Positions 25,507-34,417 are shown, counted from the first letter of the stretch. The stretch is DNA of 64,000 nt from Streptomyces sp. ISL-43 (GCF_018614195.1 NZ_JAGGOT010000023.1:62001-126000), one strand, 5' to 3'. A program made the numbers and translations. The notes: generated by a model from the sequence alone, not told the origin.

Positions 25507-25899
25507 GGCAGGCTCCTTCGCGCGCACGGCTGCGGACCGTACGGGTGGGAGGTCCTTCCGGAGAGCACGGTCCGCCGCGGCGGGCAGGCCGGGGCGGGCG
25601 GAAGGAGACAGGACGGGAGGACAAAGTTCTGCCGTCGCTCTTCGACTGATCCGAGCGTGCGGATCAAAGGGGGCGCGAGGCGCCCGTCAGGGAAGTGGAA
25701 GAGCGATTGGTACTGCACGATCGACTTCGATCCACCGCAGCCCCACCTCCTCCGGCCGGTCCCCCGTGGGGGACGTCCTGTCGCCGGGGCACTGAAACTT
25801 CTCTTCTGAGAGCGTCCCCGACCAACGGTCAACGATATCAGCCGACGGATGGTCAAGACCCGCCCTTTACCCGGCTGATACGAGTTCTATGCTCGTTCC
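25507..25899. other. 393-bp divergent intergenic region with hairpins
   Basis: The region between corA and the SUFU-domain gene has no convincing gene. It holds a perfect palindrome, GTCCCCCGTGGGGGAC, at 25759-25774, and AT-richer stretches near 25795-25895 that probably contain promoters. I could not match it to the M-box magnesium riboswitch consensus. Confidence 0.45.
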
Positions 25900-26484
25900 A
25901 TGGCAGAAATTCTGGCCCTTGTGGAAGCCCGGCTGCGTGGTGCGCTCGGCGAGCCCGACGCCCGCGCCGCCGTCACCTTCCTGGGCACCGACCGCATCGA
26001 GGTCCTGCGCTTCACCGAGGGCGACCTCGTGCGGTACGCGACCCTCGGCATGTCCGCCCACCCGATGACCGACCCGACGGCGGTGGTCGCCGATCCGGTA
26101 CGGGGCCCGCGCGCCGAGCTCGTGCTGACCGTCCGGGGCGGCCTCGCGCCCACCGACAAGCTGCTGCGGCCACTGGCGGTGCTCGCGGCCGCCCCGCAGG
26201 TGGAGGGGCTCATCGTGGCCCCCGGGGCCTCGCTCGACGTGGGGGAACCCCTCTGGGACGGGGCGCCGTTCACCTCCGTGCTGGTGGCGGAGCCGGGCGG
26301 GCTGGTGGAGGACGTCGAACTGGCGGACCCCATGGACCCGGTCTCCTTCTTCCCCCTCCTGCCGATGACGGCGAACGAGGCGGCGTGGAAGCGGGTGCAC
26401 GGCGCGGCCGCCCTGCAGGAGCGCTGGCTCGCGCGCGGCACGGATCTGCGGGACCCTCTGCGTACGGCAGTCGCACTGGACTGA
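25900..26484 (+). CDS. Suppressor-of-fused (SUFU) domain protein
   Basis: A 194-residue protein covering a bacterial SUFU domain: LRFTEGDLVRYATLGMSAHP, RAELVLTVRGGL, PMDPVSFFPLLPMTANEAAW and a C-terminal LARGTDLRDPLR. Such proteins occur in immunity and housekeeping contexts, but the cellular role of stand-alone copies is not established. The ATG has a weak upstream GTTCTATGCTCG. Nothing nearby looks like a toxin gene, so an immunity role has no support here. Confidence 0.82.
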   Translation: MAEILALVEARLRGALGEPDARAAVTFLGTDRIEVLRFTEGDLVRYATLGMSAHPMTDPTAVVADPVRGPRAELVLTVRGGLAPTDKLLRPLAVLAAAPQVEGLIVAPGASLDVGEPLWDGAPFTSVLVAEPGGLVEDVELADPMDPVSFFPLLPMTANEAAWKRVHGAAALQERWLARGTDLRDPLRTAVALD

Positions 26485-26560
26485 TCGTCCGGCCACCGGG
26501 CCGCCCGGACGGGTGATCGCGTCTTGACGGGGCGCGCGGCGGGGAGGAGCGTGGCTTCTT

Positions 26561-27202
26561 ATGAGGGGCGAACCGAGTTGCCCGAAGTGCGGTGGCAGGG
26601 TCAGGGCGCCCGGCCTCTTCGCCGACTCCTGGCAGTGCGCCCTGCACGGCACCGTGCATCCCCTGCAGCCCGTGATCCCGCCGAGCGTCGAAGGCCTGAA
26701 CGTGGTGGTGAACCGGGCGCAGGTGCCGGTCTGGATGCCGTGGCCGCTGCCCGTGGGATGGCTGTTCACCGGGGTGGCGGCGGCCGGTGACGACCGCAGC
26801 GGCGGCCGGGCCACCGCCGTGGCCTGCTCGGGCCCCGGCCCGCTGGGCGGCATCGGCGAGCTCGTGCTGATCGCCGAGGAGCTGGGCGTCGGCCTGGGCG
26901 CGCGGTTCGCGGGCCTCGACGCCCCCGATCCGGGCCCCTTCATGAACGTCTCCGCCCCACCGCACGCCAAGGTCGTCGCGGCGGGCCGCCCGACACCGCT
27001 CTGGCACGTCACCGGAGTCCCCGACGACCGGGCCGTCTTCGCGGGCGAGGCCCGGGGGTTGTGGCTGTGGGCCGTCGTCTGGCCGGAGCAGTCGGGCCTC
27101 CTGATGTACGACGAGCTCGTCCTGACGGACCTGCGCGAGGCGGGAGCCGAGGTCGAGCTGCTGCCCTGCGGGGCCCTGAGCCCCCGCATCCTCTCCGCTT
27201 GA
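26561..27202 (+). CDS. DUF6758 family protein with N-terminal zinc-ribbon-like motif
   Basis: A 213-residue protein starting MRGEPSCPKCGGRVRAPG. CPKC plus a downstream Cys and His (WQCALHGTVH) form a putative zinc ribbon. The rest is a compact domain without membrane helices. It follows the SUFU gene at 76 bp with GGGGAGGAG ahead of the ATG, and is a typical Streptomyces neighbour of a PHP-domain gene. Its function is unknown. Confidence 0.75.
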   Translation: MRGEPSCPKCGGRVRAPGLFADSWQCALHGTVHPLQPVIPPSVEGLNVVVNRAQVPVWMPWPLPVGWLFTGVAAAGDDRSGGRATAVACSGPGPLGGIGELVLIAEELGVGLGARFAGLDAPDPGPFMNVSAPPHAKVVAAGRPTPLWHVTGVPDDRAVFAGEARGLWLWAVVWPEQSGLLMYDELVLTDLREAGAEVELLPCGALSPRILSA

Positions 27203-27320
27203 CGCGCGGACTGCGTCCGTCGACCCCGGGCGCGGGCGGGCCGGTGGAGGCCCGCGTCGGGAAATGTGAGCGGTATCCTGGAGTGTCCCCCGTTCGAACG
27301 AACCACCCTGGAGCTCGGCT

Positions 27321-28187
27321 GTGCGCATCGACCTGCACGCGCACTCCACGGCCTCGGACGGTACGGACACCCCCGCCGAGCTCGTGCGGGCCGCGGCCGC
27401 CGGCGGGCTCGACGTCGTCGCACTGACCGACCACGACACCGTCGCCGGCTACCGCGAGGCGATCGAAGCGCTTCCCGAGGGGCTGACCCTCGTCACCGGC
27501 GCCGAGCTGAGCTGCCGCCTCGACGGCGTCGGGGTGCACATGCTCGCCTACCTCTTCGATCCCGAGGAGCCGGAGCTCTCCCGCGAGCGGGAGCTCGTGC
27601 GCGACGACCGCACCCCGCGCGCGCAGGCCATGGTCGGCAAGCTGCGCGGCCTCGGCGTGGACATCACCTGGGAGCAGGTGGGCCGGATCGCCGGCGAGGG
27701 TTCCGTCGGGCGTCCGCACATCGCCGCCGCGCTCGTCGAGCTCGCCGTCGTCCCCACCGTGTCCGACGCCTTCACCCCGCTCTGGCTCGCCGACGGCGGG
27801 CGCGCGTACGCCGAGAAGCACGAGCTCGACCCCTTCGACGCGATCCGCCTGGTCAAGGCGGCCGGCGGGGTCACCGTCTTCGCGCACCCGGCAGCCGTCA
27901 AGCGCGGCCAGTGCGTCCCCGAGGACGCGATAGCCGCACTCGCCGCCGCCGGGCTCGACGGCATCGAGGTCGAGCACATGGACCACGACGAGACCACCCG
28001 CGTGCGCCTGCGCGGTCTGGCCGGCGACCTCGGACTGCTGACCACCGGGTCCAGCGACTACCACGGCAGCCGCAAGACCTGCCGACTCGGGGAGTACACG
28101 ACCGACCCCGAGATCTACGGCGAGATCACGCGCCGTGCCACCGGGGCGTTCCCGGTCCCCGGCGCCGGTGGACGCGTGCGCGGCTGA
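27321..28187 (+). CDS. PHP-domain phosphoesterase, RNase AM/YciV-like
   Basis: A 288-residue PHP protein with metal-binding motifs in order: IDLHAHSTASDGT, ALTDHDTVAGY, GAELSC, FAHPAA and GSSDYHG. It is similar to YciV-type 3',5'-nucleotide bisphosphatase / 5'-3' exoribonuclease proteins, so it may act on pAp or short RNA 5' ends in the cytoplasm. The GTG start has GGAG upstream. It is followed by MarC with a 65-bp gap. Confidence 0.88.
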   Translation: MRIDLHAHSTASDGTDTPAELVRAAAAGGLDVVALTDHDTVAGYREAIEALPEGLTLVTGAELSCRLDGVGVHMLAYLFDPEEPELSRERELVRDDRTPRAQAMVGKLRGLGVDITWEQVGRIAGEGSVGRPHIAAALVELAVVPTVSDAFTPLWLADGGRAYAEKHELDPFDAIRLVKAAGGVTVFAHPAAVKRGQCVPEDAIAALAAAGLDGIEVEHMDHDETTRVRLRGLAGDLGLLTTGSSDYHGSRKTCRLGEYTTDPEIYGEITRRATGAFPVPGAGGRVRG

Positions 28188-28252
28188 CCGCTGCCGCCGC
28201 TTCGCCCACACCGCCCCTTTTTCGTGACACCCCTCTCCTGCAAGGCATCACT

Positions 28253-28858
28253 GTGCTCGATTTCGCCGTCTTCGGATCCCTCTTTCTCACGCTTTTTGTG
28301 ATTATGGACCCTCCGGGGATCACGCCCATCTTCCTCGCGCTGACCTCCGGCCGCCCCGCCAAGGTGCAGCGCCGCATGGCCTGGCAGGCGGTCTGCGTCG
28401 CCTTCGGCGTCATCGCCGTCTTCGGCCTCTGCGGCCAGCAGATCCTGGACTACCTGCACGTCTCCGTGCCGGCCCTGATGATCGCGGGCGGTCTGCTGCT
28501 CCTGCTCATCGCGCTCGACCTGCTGACGGGCAAGACCGACGAGCCGCAGCAGACCAAGGACGTGAACGTCGCGCTCGTCCCGCTCGGCATGCCGCTGCTC
28601 GCCGGGCCCGGCGCGATCGTGTCGGTGATCCTGGCCGTACAGAAGGCCGACGGACTCACCGGTCAGCTCTCCGTCTGGTCCGCGATCGTCGCGATGCACA
28701 TCGTGCTGTGGGTGGTGATGCGGTACTCGCTCGTCATCATCCGCGTGATCAAGGACGGCGGCGTCGTCCTCGTGACCCGGCTGGCCGGCATGATGCTCTC
28801 CGCGATCGCCGTCCAGCAGATCATCAACGGCGTGCTCCAGGTGATCCGCACCTCGTAG
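28253..28858 (+). CDS. MarC family integral membrane protein
   Basis: A 201-residue protein with six predicted membrane segments and the MarC signature (FVIMDPPGITPIFLALT near the N-terminus, NVALVPLGMPLLAGPGAI in the middle). The family was once linked to multiple antibiotic resistance, but that is not supported; its substrate is unknown. The GTG at 28253 gives the family length. A strong terminator follows. Confidence 0.9.
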   Translation: MLDFAVFGSLFLTLFVIMDPPGITPIFLALTSGRPAKVQRRMAWQAVCVAFGVIAVFGLCGQQILDYLHVSVPALMIAGGLLLLLIALDLLTGKTDEPQQTKDVNVALVPLGMPLLAGPGAIVSVILAVQKADGLTGQLSVWSAIVAMHIVLWVVMRYSLVIIRVIKDGGVVLVTRLAGMMLSAIAVQQIINGVLQVIRTS

Positions 28859-28886
28859 CGCCCCGGGCCCGCGCCCGCCGCGCATG

Positions 28887-28924
28887 CGAACGCCCCCGCA
28901 CCGGGACCGGTGCGGGGGCGTTCG
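28887..28924. terminator. Bidirectional terminator after marC
   Basis: A perfect 16-bp stem (CGAACGCCCCCGCACC and its complement) with a 6-base loop between convergent genes. Confidence 0.85.
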
Positions 28925-28948
28925 TGTGTATGGCGGCGGACGGGTTCG

Positions 28949-29101
28949 TCAGTTGGACGCGGTCTCGGCCGGTCGGATCAGGATGCGCTGGCCGATGGCC
29001 GCGGCCTGCTGCACGATCCGGTTGACGGAGGCCGCGTCCACGACGGTGCTGTCCACGGCGGTTCCGTCGACGTCGTCCAGGCGCAGAATCTCGAAGCGCA
29101 T
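28949..29101 (-). CDS. Conserved 50-residue Streptomyces protein
   Basis: A 50-residue protein, MRFEILRLDDVDGTAVDSTV at the N-terminus and ending QRILIRPAETASN, encoded by 153 bases. GGGAGAAGCCCC upstream supplies a ribosome-binding site. I recall near-identical small proteins in other Streptomyces genomes, which, with a terminator on one side and an AT-rich promoter on the other, makes it a real gene. No function is known. The AASVNRIVQQAAAIGQR segment should be helical. Confidence 0.72.
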   Translation of the reverse strand: MRFEILRLDDVDGTAVDSTVVDAASVNRIVQQAAAIGQRILIRPAETASN

Positions 29102-29217
29102 GGGGCTTCTCCCTTCGTCAGTGTTTCTCCTTGTACAGGGTTAACGAAGTGTAAGCCGCAAACATTCCCTACGCTAAGGAAATTTTTTCGTTGCCTAACT
29201 ACTAACCGGTACCGGAG
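29102..29217 (-). promoter_or_regulatory. AT-rich promoter region of the 50-residue protein gene
   Basis: A conspicuous low-GC island with GAAAAAATTTC-type runs and TTAGCGTAGGG (minus strand) lies between the small gene and the upstream hydrolase stop. A single transcription start cannot be placed by eye. Confidence 0.4.
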
Positions 29218-30102
29218 TCAGTCAGAGGGCCTCGGAGCCCCGGCGGGGGAGCCCCAGAACCGGGCCAGCGCGGCCGCCGTGGCCGCCGGATCCTCGGCGT
29301 TCGGCGAGTGCTCCGTCCCCGGGATCACCACCCGCCGCGCCCCCAGCCGTCGCGCCATGTCGTCCATGGACTCCACCGGCCACACCGGGTCCGACGCCCC
29401 CGACAGCACCAGTTTCGCCAGCCCGGGCGCCGCCGCCGCGAGCTCGCCGATCCGGTCCGGCTCGTCGATCAGGGCCCGGCCGGTCGTGATCAGCTGCTCC
29501 GGGACCGTCCCGACCCACCGCTCGCGCAGGAACAAGGCGAGTTCGGGAGAGTCGGGAGCCTGGTCGCGCGGGTCCATGGAGCGCATCGCCGCCCAGATGC
29601 CCGGCATGTCGCCGCCCATCGACTCCAGCGCCGAGACCAGCAGCTTCGTACGGGCCCGCTGCTCCTCGCAGACCGCGCCCGGGCCGCTGCTCAGCAGCGT
29701 GAGGCTGGCGTACGGGGCCGGATCGCGGACCACGGCCGCCCGGGTGATGAGCCCGCCCAGCGAGTGCCCGACCAGGTGCACCGGGCCGGCGCCGAGGGCG
29801 GCCGTCTGCGCGAGGACGTCGCGCGCCAGCTCCTCCAGGGCGTACGGGGCCTGCGTGCGCGGGCCGCCGCTCTCGTGCTGGCCGCGCCCGTCGACGGCGA
29901 CGACCCGGTACCCGGCGCCGGCCAGCGGCGCGAGGAGGCCGATGAAGTCCTCCTTGCTGCCGGTGTAGCCGGGGACCAGCAGGGCCGTGCCGCGGACCGG
30001 CCCGTCGGGCGCGGCCTCGTGCACGGCGAACTCGCCGCGGGCGGTGGCCAGGCGGTACGCGCGGGCCGAGGGCGGCAGGATCAGGATCGGCGGCTTGCTC
30101 AT
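29218..30102 (-). CDS. Alpha/beta hydrolase
   Basis: A 294-residue alpha/beta-hydrolase with the oxyanion region LLVPGYTGSKEDF, the nucleophile elbow VGHSLGGL, an acid in SGASDPVWP and the catalytic His in GTEHSPNAE. There is no signal peptide. The ATG at 30102 (MSKPPILILPP) is the natural start. The substrate is unknown; it is most similar in layout to lipase/esterase or haloperoxidase-like enzymes. Confidence 0.88.
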   Translation of the reverse strand: MSKPPILILPPSARAYRLATARGEFAVHEAAPDGPVRGTALLVPGYTGSKEDFIGLLAPLAGAGYRVVAVDGRGQHESGGPRTQAPYALEELARDVLAQTAALGAGPVHLVGHSLGGLITRAAVVRDPAPYASLTLLSSGPGAVCEEQRARTKLLVSALESMGGDMPGIWAAMRSMDPRDQAPDSPELALFLRERWVGTVPEQLITTGRALIDEPDRIGELAAAAPGLAKLVLSGASDPVWPVESMDDMARRLGARRVVIPGTEHSPNAEDPAATAAALARFWGSPAGAPRPSD

Positions 30103-30173
30103 GGGCCCGAGGTTACCGGCCCGTACAGCCGTACGGGCAGCCGCCGGCGCAGCCCCGCACGGAGTCCGGGTAC

Positions 30174-30217
30174 GCCGATGGCCCCGGCCCCCGGGAAAGG
30201 GGGTCGGGGCCATCGGC
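30174..30217 (-). terminator. Terminator after the DEAD-box helicase gene
   Basis: An inverted repeat with 19-base arms (30174-30192 and 30199-30217), one imperfect pair, seven bases after the helicase stop on the minus strand. Confidence 0.75.
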
Positions 30218-30223
30218 AGGGCG

Positions 30224-32368
30224 TTACGCCTGCGGGGTCTCCACCGCGACGGCTGCCTTGCGGGTCCGGGTGCGCTTCGGCTTGACCGGAGCCTCCTCGG
30301 CGGCCGGAGCGGCGGCCTCGGCGGCCGGAGCCTCCGGGGCGACAGCGGCGACCTTGCGGGTCCGGGTGCGCTTCGGCTTCGCCGGAGCCTCCTCGGCGGC
30401 CGGAGCGGCGGCCTCGGCGACCACGTCGGCCACCGGAGCGGCGACGGCTGCCTTGCGGGTCCGGGTGCGCTTGGGCTTGACCGGAGCCTCCTCGGCGACG
30501 GCGACGGCGACGGCGACCGCGGCCACCGGGGCCTCGACCACGGCGGCCTGGGCGACGACCTCGACCACGGGGGCGGCGACCGGAGCGGCCACTGCCTTGC
30601 GCGGGGCCCGAATGGTGCGACGCGCCCGGACCGGCTCGACCGGCGGGGCCATCTGGAAGTCCGTCTCCGGCTCCGCGACGAACGGCGCCAGGGGTTCCAG
30701 GGCAGCCGGGGCCGCGGCGACGAAGGTGGCGGCCGGAGCTGCCGACCGGGTCCGGCGGCGGCGCGGCTTGCGCGCCTCGTCGGCGGCCGGGGCCTCGGGA
30801 GCCTCGACGACGGGGGTGACCGGGGCGATCTGGGCGGTCACCGGGGCCATGACCTCGGCACCCTGATCCGAGCCGCCACGGGTACGGCGGCGCTGGCGCG
30901 GCGTACGGGCGGGACGCTCCTCGGCAGCCGGGGCGGCGGCACCGCAGCCGTCGCGACCGCCGTCGCGGCCGCCGTCGCGGCCGTTGTCACGACCGCCATC
31001 GCGACCGCCATCACGACCGCCATCGCGACCGCCGTCGCGGCCACTGTCACGACCGCCGTCGCGGCCGCCACGGCCACCGCGGCCGCCGGTCTCGCCCAGG
31101 TCTTCCAGGTTCTCGGCCTTCAGGCCGGCCCGCGTGCGCTCGGCGCGCGGCAGGATGCCCTTGGTGCCGGCCGGGATGTTCATCTGCTCGTACAGGTGCG
31201 GGGACGTGGAGTACGTCTCCACCGGGTCGTGGAAGTCCAGCTCCAGCGCCTTGTTGATCAGCTGCCAGCGCGGGATGTCGTCCCAGTCGACCAGGGTGAC
31301 GGCGATGCCCTTCTTGCCCGCGCGGCCGGTGCGGCCCACGCGGTGCAGGAAGGTCTTCTCGTCTTCCGGCGTCTGGTAGTTGATGACGTGGGTGACACCC
31401 TCGACATCGATACCGCGCGCGGCGACGTCGGTGCAGACCAGCACGTCGACCTTGCCGTTGCGGAAGGCGCGCAGAGCCTGCTCGCGGGCACCCTGGCCCA
31501 GGTCGCCGTGGACGGCGCCGGACGCGAATCCGCGCTTCTCCAGCTGCTCGGCGATGTCGGCCGCGGTGCGCTTGGTGCGGCAGAAGATCATGGCGAGCCC
31601 GCGGCCTTCGGCCTGCAGGATGCGGGAGACGAGCTCCGGCTTGTCCATGTTGTGCGCGCGGAAGACGTGCTGCGTGGTGTTGGCGACCGTCGCGCCCTCG
31701 CCGTCCTCCGAGACGGCGCGGATGTGCGTCGGCTGCGTCATGTACCGGCGGGCCAGTCCGATGACCGCGCCCGGCATGGTCGCCGAGAACAGCATGGTCT
31801 GACGCTTCGGCGGCAGGTAGCTCATGATCCTCTCGACGTCGGGCAGGAAGCCCAGGTCGAGCATCTCGTCGGCCTCGTCCAGGACCAGGGCGCGGATGTG
31901 CGACAGGTCGAGCTTCTTCTGCCCGGCCAGGTCGAGGAGGCGGCCCGGGGTGCCGACGATGATGTCGACGCCCTTCTTGAGCGCCTCGACCTGCGGCTCG
32001 TAAGCGCGGCCGCCGTATATGGCGAGGACGCGGACGTTGCGGACCTTGCCCGCGGTGAGGAGGTCGTTGGTGACCTGGGTGCAGAGCTCGCGGGTCGGAA
32101 CCACCACGAGGGCCTGCGGGGCGTCGGTCAGCTTCTCGGGCTTGGCCCGGCCGGCCTCGACGTCCGCGGGGACGGTCACGCGCTCCAGCAGGGGAAGGCC
32201 GAAACCGAGCGTCTTGCCGGTACCGGTCTTGGCCTGGCCGATGACGTCCGTGCCGGAAAGGGCGACGGGGAGGGTCATCTCCTGGATCGGGAAGGGGGAC
32301 ACAATGCCGACGGCCTCAAGGGCTTCGGCCGTCTCGGGAAGGATCCCGAGGTCTCGGAACGTAGTCAG
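30224..32368 (-). CDS. DEAD-box RNA helicase, RhlE-like, with long basic C-terminus
   Basis: A 714-residue protein with a full DEAD-box core: FPIQEMTLPVAL (Q motif), AKTGTGKT (I), VVPTREL (Ia), TPGRLLD (Ib), VLDEADEM (II), FSATMP (III), IFCRTK (IV), TDVAARGIDV (V) and HRVGRTGRAGK (VI). After residue ~450 comes a Gly-Arg-Asp repeat tract and three copies of KPKRTRTRKxA, suited to RNA binding. The likely start is an unusual CTG at 32368 (TTFRDLGILPETAEAL), with AGAAGAGG upstream; no ATG/GTG/TTG lies close by. It unwinds structured RNA and is equivalent in position to Rv3211. Confidence 0.88.
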   Translation of the reverse strand: MTTFRDLGILPETAEALEAVGIVSPFPIQEMTLPVALSGTDVIGQAKTGTGKTLGFGLPLLERVTVPADVEAGRAKPEKLTDAPQALVVVPTRELCTQVTNDLLTAGKVRNVRVLAIYGGRAYEPQVEALKKGVDIIVGTPGRLLDLAGQKKLDLSHIRALVLDEADEMLDLGFLPDVERIMSYLPPKRQTMLFSATMPGAVIGLARRYMTQPTHIRAVSEDGEGATVANTTQHVFRAHNMDKPELVSRILQAEGRGLAMIFCRTKRTAADIAEQLEKRGFASGAVHGDLGQGAREQALRAFRNGKVDVLVCTDVAARGIDVEGVTHVINYQTPEDEKTFLHRVGRTGRAGKKGIAVTLVDWDDIPRWQLINKALELDFHDPVETYSTSPHLYEQMNIPAGTKGILPRAERTRAGLKAENLEDLGETGGRGGRGGRDGGRDSGRDGGRDGGRDGGRDGGRDNGRDGGRDGGRDGCGAAAPAAEERPARTPRQRRRTRGGSDQGAEVMAPVTAQIAPVTPVVEAPEAPAADEARKPRRRRTRSAAPAATFVAAAPAALEPLAPFVAEPETDFQMAPPVEPVRARRTIRAPRKAVAAPVAAPVVEVVAQAAVVEAPVAAVAVAVAVAEEAPVKPKRTRTRKAAVAAPVADVVAEAAAPAAEEAPAKPKRTRTRKVAAVAPEAPAAEAAAPAAEEAPVKPKRTRTRKAAVAVETPQA
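30944..31090 (-). repeat. GGRD/GRD tandem repeat tract in the helicase
   Basis: About a dozen 12-bp units (GGCCGCGACGGC-like) encode GGRD, SGRD and NGRD repeats. The same frame is kept throughout. It looks like an RGG-type RNA-binding tail and would be prone to length change by slippage. Confidence 0.85.
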
Positions 32369-32761
32369 GGTGCTGCCTCTTCTGTGAGACGCGGCGCGAG
32401 GCGGCGAAAGGGGGTCGTACCGTGCTGGGCTTGCAGTACTACGCCCACCCAGATTTCGGGCGGGCCGTGCAAAGCTGCGCGGGACCACGAGCCTTCGCTC
32501 AGGCGCTTTATGCCGCTGAGGGGGCCCCTCGCGGGACGCGGTGCGTATGAACGTACGCATCTCGCCGAGGGCGGTCGGGTGGAGCCGATCGGGCCACCGA
32601 CCGGGCATCCTCATTCGGATGGCCCGCCGAGTGTTCGGCAGGCGCATTACCACTGTACCCCGGAATCTCGCAGCTGTGTCGGGTGAATTCACCAGGTAGG
32701 CGCGTTTACGTGGACTGAGCAGGTGGTTCGCGGTCCGTTTCGGCGAGCTATTGTGCGGAGC
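32369..32761. other. 393-bp divergent region: helicase leader and ferritin-like gene promoter
   Basis: No convincing gene is seen. The helicase side is a long leader (over 300 bases), as known for autoregulated DEAD-box genes, and contains several short inverted repeats such as GTGCGTATGAACGTACGCAT at about 32540-32559. AT-richer sequence near 32680-32750 should hold the divergent promoters. Confidence 0.45.
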
Positions 32762-33520
32762 ATGTCGACCGTTGAAAACGCATCGCCCGCCGACGAAAGC
32801 GCCCCCGCTGAGGCGGCCGGAATCGCCGCCCAGGACTGGGCCACGGCCTCCGCCTCGCCGCAGTACCGCGCCGCTGTGGTGGACCTCCTCGGGGCGCTCG
32901 CGTACGGCGAACTCGCGGCCTTCGAACGCCTCGCGGAGGACGCGAAACTCGCGCCCACGCTCGGCGACAAGGCCGAGCTCGCGAAGATGGCCTCCGCCGA
33001 ATTCCACCACTTCGAGCGGCTGCGCGACCGCCTCGCCGCGATCGATGCCGACCCCACCGCCGCGATGGAGCCCTTCGCGAAGGGCGTCGACGACTTCCAC
33101 CGCCAGACCGCGCCCTCGGACTGGCTGGAAGGCCTGGTCAAGGCGTACGTCGGCGACTCGATCGCCAGTGACTTCTACCGCGAGGTCGCCACCCACCTGG
33201 ACACGGACACCCGCGGGCTCGTCGTGAGCGTGCTCGACGACACGGGCCACGGTGGCTTCGCCGTCGAGAAGGTGCGCGCCGCGATCGAGGCCGACCCGCG
33301 CTGTGGCGGCCGGCTCGCGCTGTGGGCCCGCCGGCTCATGGGCGAGGCGCTGTCGCAGGCGCAGCGCGTGGTCGCCGAGCGCGACGCGCTCTCCACCATG
33401 CTGGTCGGCGGCGTCGACGGCATGGCGGCCGGCTTCGACCTCGCGGCCGTCGGCGAGATGTTCGCCCGGATCACCAAGGCGCACACCAAGCGCATGGCGG
33501 CCCTGGGCCTCGCGGCGTAA
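32762..33520 (+). CDS. Ferritin-like fold protein (Rv3210c/MiaE-like)
   Basis: A 252-residue, mainly helical protein with a diiron-type ligand pattern: YGELAAFERLAED and SAEFHHFERL (ExxH-like) in the first half, then EVATHLDTDTRG and DDTGHGGFAVEKV in the second. Related to the tRNA-hydroxylase MiaE branch of ferritin-like proteins, but no activity is known for the actinobacterial family. The ATG at 32762 follows GCGGAG. It is divergent from the DEAD-box helicase; the pair is conserved in mycobacteria. Confidence 0.82.
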   Translation: MSTVENASPADESAPAEAAGIAAQDWATASASPQYRAAVVDLLGALAYGELAAFERLAEDAKLAPTLGDKAELAKMASAEFHHFERLRDRLAAIDADPTAAMEPFAKGVDDFHRQTAPSDWLEGLVKAYVGDSIASDFYREVATHLDTDTRGLVVSVLDDTGHGGFAVEKVRAAIEADPRCGGRLALWARRLMGEALSQAQRVVAERDALSTMLVGGVDGMAAGFDLAAVGEMFARITKAHTKRMAALGLAA

Positions 33521-33538
33521 GCACCCCTGCCCGCACAT

Positions 33539-33580
33539 ACGCCGGCCCCTGCGCGGGATCTTTCGCGCAGGGGCCGGCGT
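33539..33580 (+). terminator. Strong terminator after the ferritin-like gene
   Basis: A perfect 17-bp stem (ACGCCGGCCCCTGCGCG and its complement) with an 8-base loop. Confidence 0.87.
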
Positions 33581-33611
33581 ATGTCCGTCGTGCGTCTGTC
33601 AGTGGGGCCGG

Positions 33612-33914
33612 TCAGCCCCTCGTCGGAACCGAAAACGGAGTCCGGGGGGACGGCCTCCCGGTGCGCTGGGCGGGCCGCAGCAGCAGCGACAGGACCACCG
33701 CGGAGACCAGTACGCCGCCGATGAACGTCGCGAGCAGGGTGTTGTGCCCGGGGCCCAGCGAGGTGTGCGTCAGATAGGCCCCGAAGAGCGCGCCGGACAC
33801 CCCGCTCACCAGCACCGTCCGCGCGTCGGGCAGCCGCCGGGCGAACACTCGGACGGCCGCCCCGGACAGGGCGAGGCCCAGGAGAGCGGAGCCGAGCGCC
33901 TCGATCAGCAGCAT
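33612..33914 (-). CDS. Small membrane protein, transglycosylase-associated-like
   Basis: A 100-residue protein with three predicted membrane segments (LIEALGSALLGLALSGAAV; TVLVSGVSGALFGAYLTH; TLLATFIGGVLVSAVVLSLL) and a short basic C-tail. The Gly-rich SGVSGALFGAYL resembles the GlsB/YeaQ/YmgE family pattern but is not diagnostic. It has its own promoter region and is convergent with the ferritin-like gene. The function is unknown. Confidence 0.68.
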   Translation of the reverse strand: MLLIEALGSALLGLALSGAAVRVFARRLPDARTVLVSGVSGALFGAYLTHTSLGPGHNTLLATFIGGVLVSAVVLSLLLRPAQRTGRPSPRTPFSVPTRG

Positions 33915-33991
33915 GGGGGTTCCTCCCAGAGTGACGGGGGCGTACGGGGGTGGTGTCTCACTGCGGTCCTACCCGAAGCGGAGGACACGGA

Positions 33992-34023
33992 AACGGCCCG
34001 GTGGAGTCATCCACCGGGCCGTT
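33992..34023 (-). terminator. Terminator after the DUF3107 gene
   Basis: A perfect 14-bp stem (AACGGCCCGGTGGA with its complement) and a four-base loop, about 23 bases after the DUF3107 stop on the minus strand. Confidence 0.82.
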
Positions 34024-34046
34024 CCCGACGATCTGCGGTGCGCTGC

Positions 34047-34274
34047 TCAGAGCGCTCCGAAACCGACCTTGCGCACGTTGGGCTCGCCCAGGTCGACGTA
34101 CGACAGGCGGTCGGACGGCACCAGGACCTTGCGGCCCTTGATGTCCGTGAGGCTCAGCAGCGGCGCCGAGCCGGACAGGGCGGCGGCGACGATGGTCTCC
34201 AGCTCCTCGGCACTCAGGTCGCTCTCGAGCACGATCTCCCGGGGTGCGTGCTGCACGCCGATCTTGACCTCCAC
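34047..34274 (-). CDS. DUF3107 family protein (TB9.4-like)
   Basis: A 75-residue protein matching the actinobacterial DUF3107 family (TB9.4, Rv3208A). MEVKIGVQHAPREIVLESDL opens it, followed by ELETIVAAALSGSAPLLSLT and a C-terminal YVDLGEPNVRKVGFG. The GTG start is preceded by GGAGGGACAAGGCC. The family has no known function. Its place beside a TetR regulator and the RhlE-like helicase is conserved in M. tuberculosis. Confidence 0.9.
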   Translation of the reverse strand: MEVKIGVQHAPREIVLESDLSAEELETIVAAALSGSAPLLSLTDIKGRKVLVPSDRLSYVDLGEPNVRKVGFGAL

Positions 34275-34417
34275 GGCCTTGTCCCTCCGACGGTCCGGTT
34301 CGCGCGATCAGCCGCGCCGTTACCCGGTCCACATTAGCCCGGAGAGGCGAGGTGTCCGCCGCGCGGCGGAAACGCTCGCAGCGAACAGCTGCCGGTCAGC
34401 CCGGCTCGGACGTCCGT

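Noticed and set aside
25507..25899. M-box (magnesium) riboswitch ahead of corA
   Set aside because: The region has hairpins but I could not find the conserved M-box core sequences.
25900..26484. Immunity protein of a toxin system (SUFU domain)
   Set aside because: No toxin gene or polymorphic-toxin cassette is next to it.
30944..31090. Regular 12-bp repeats resembling a CRISPR or satellite array
   Set aside because: Units are contiguous without spacers and stay in frame as GGRD repeats of the helicase.
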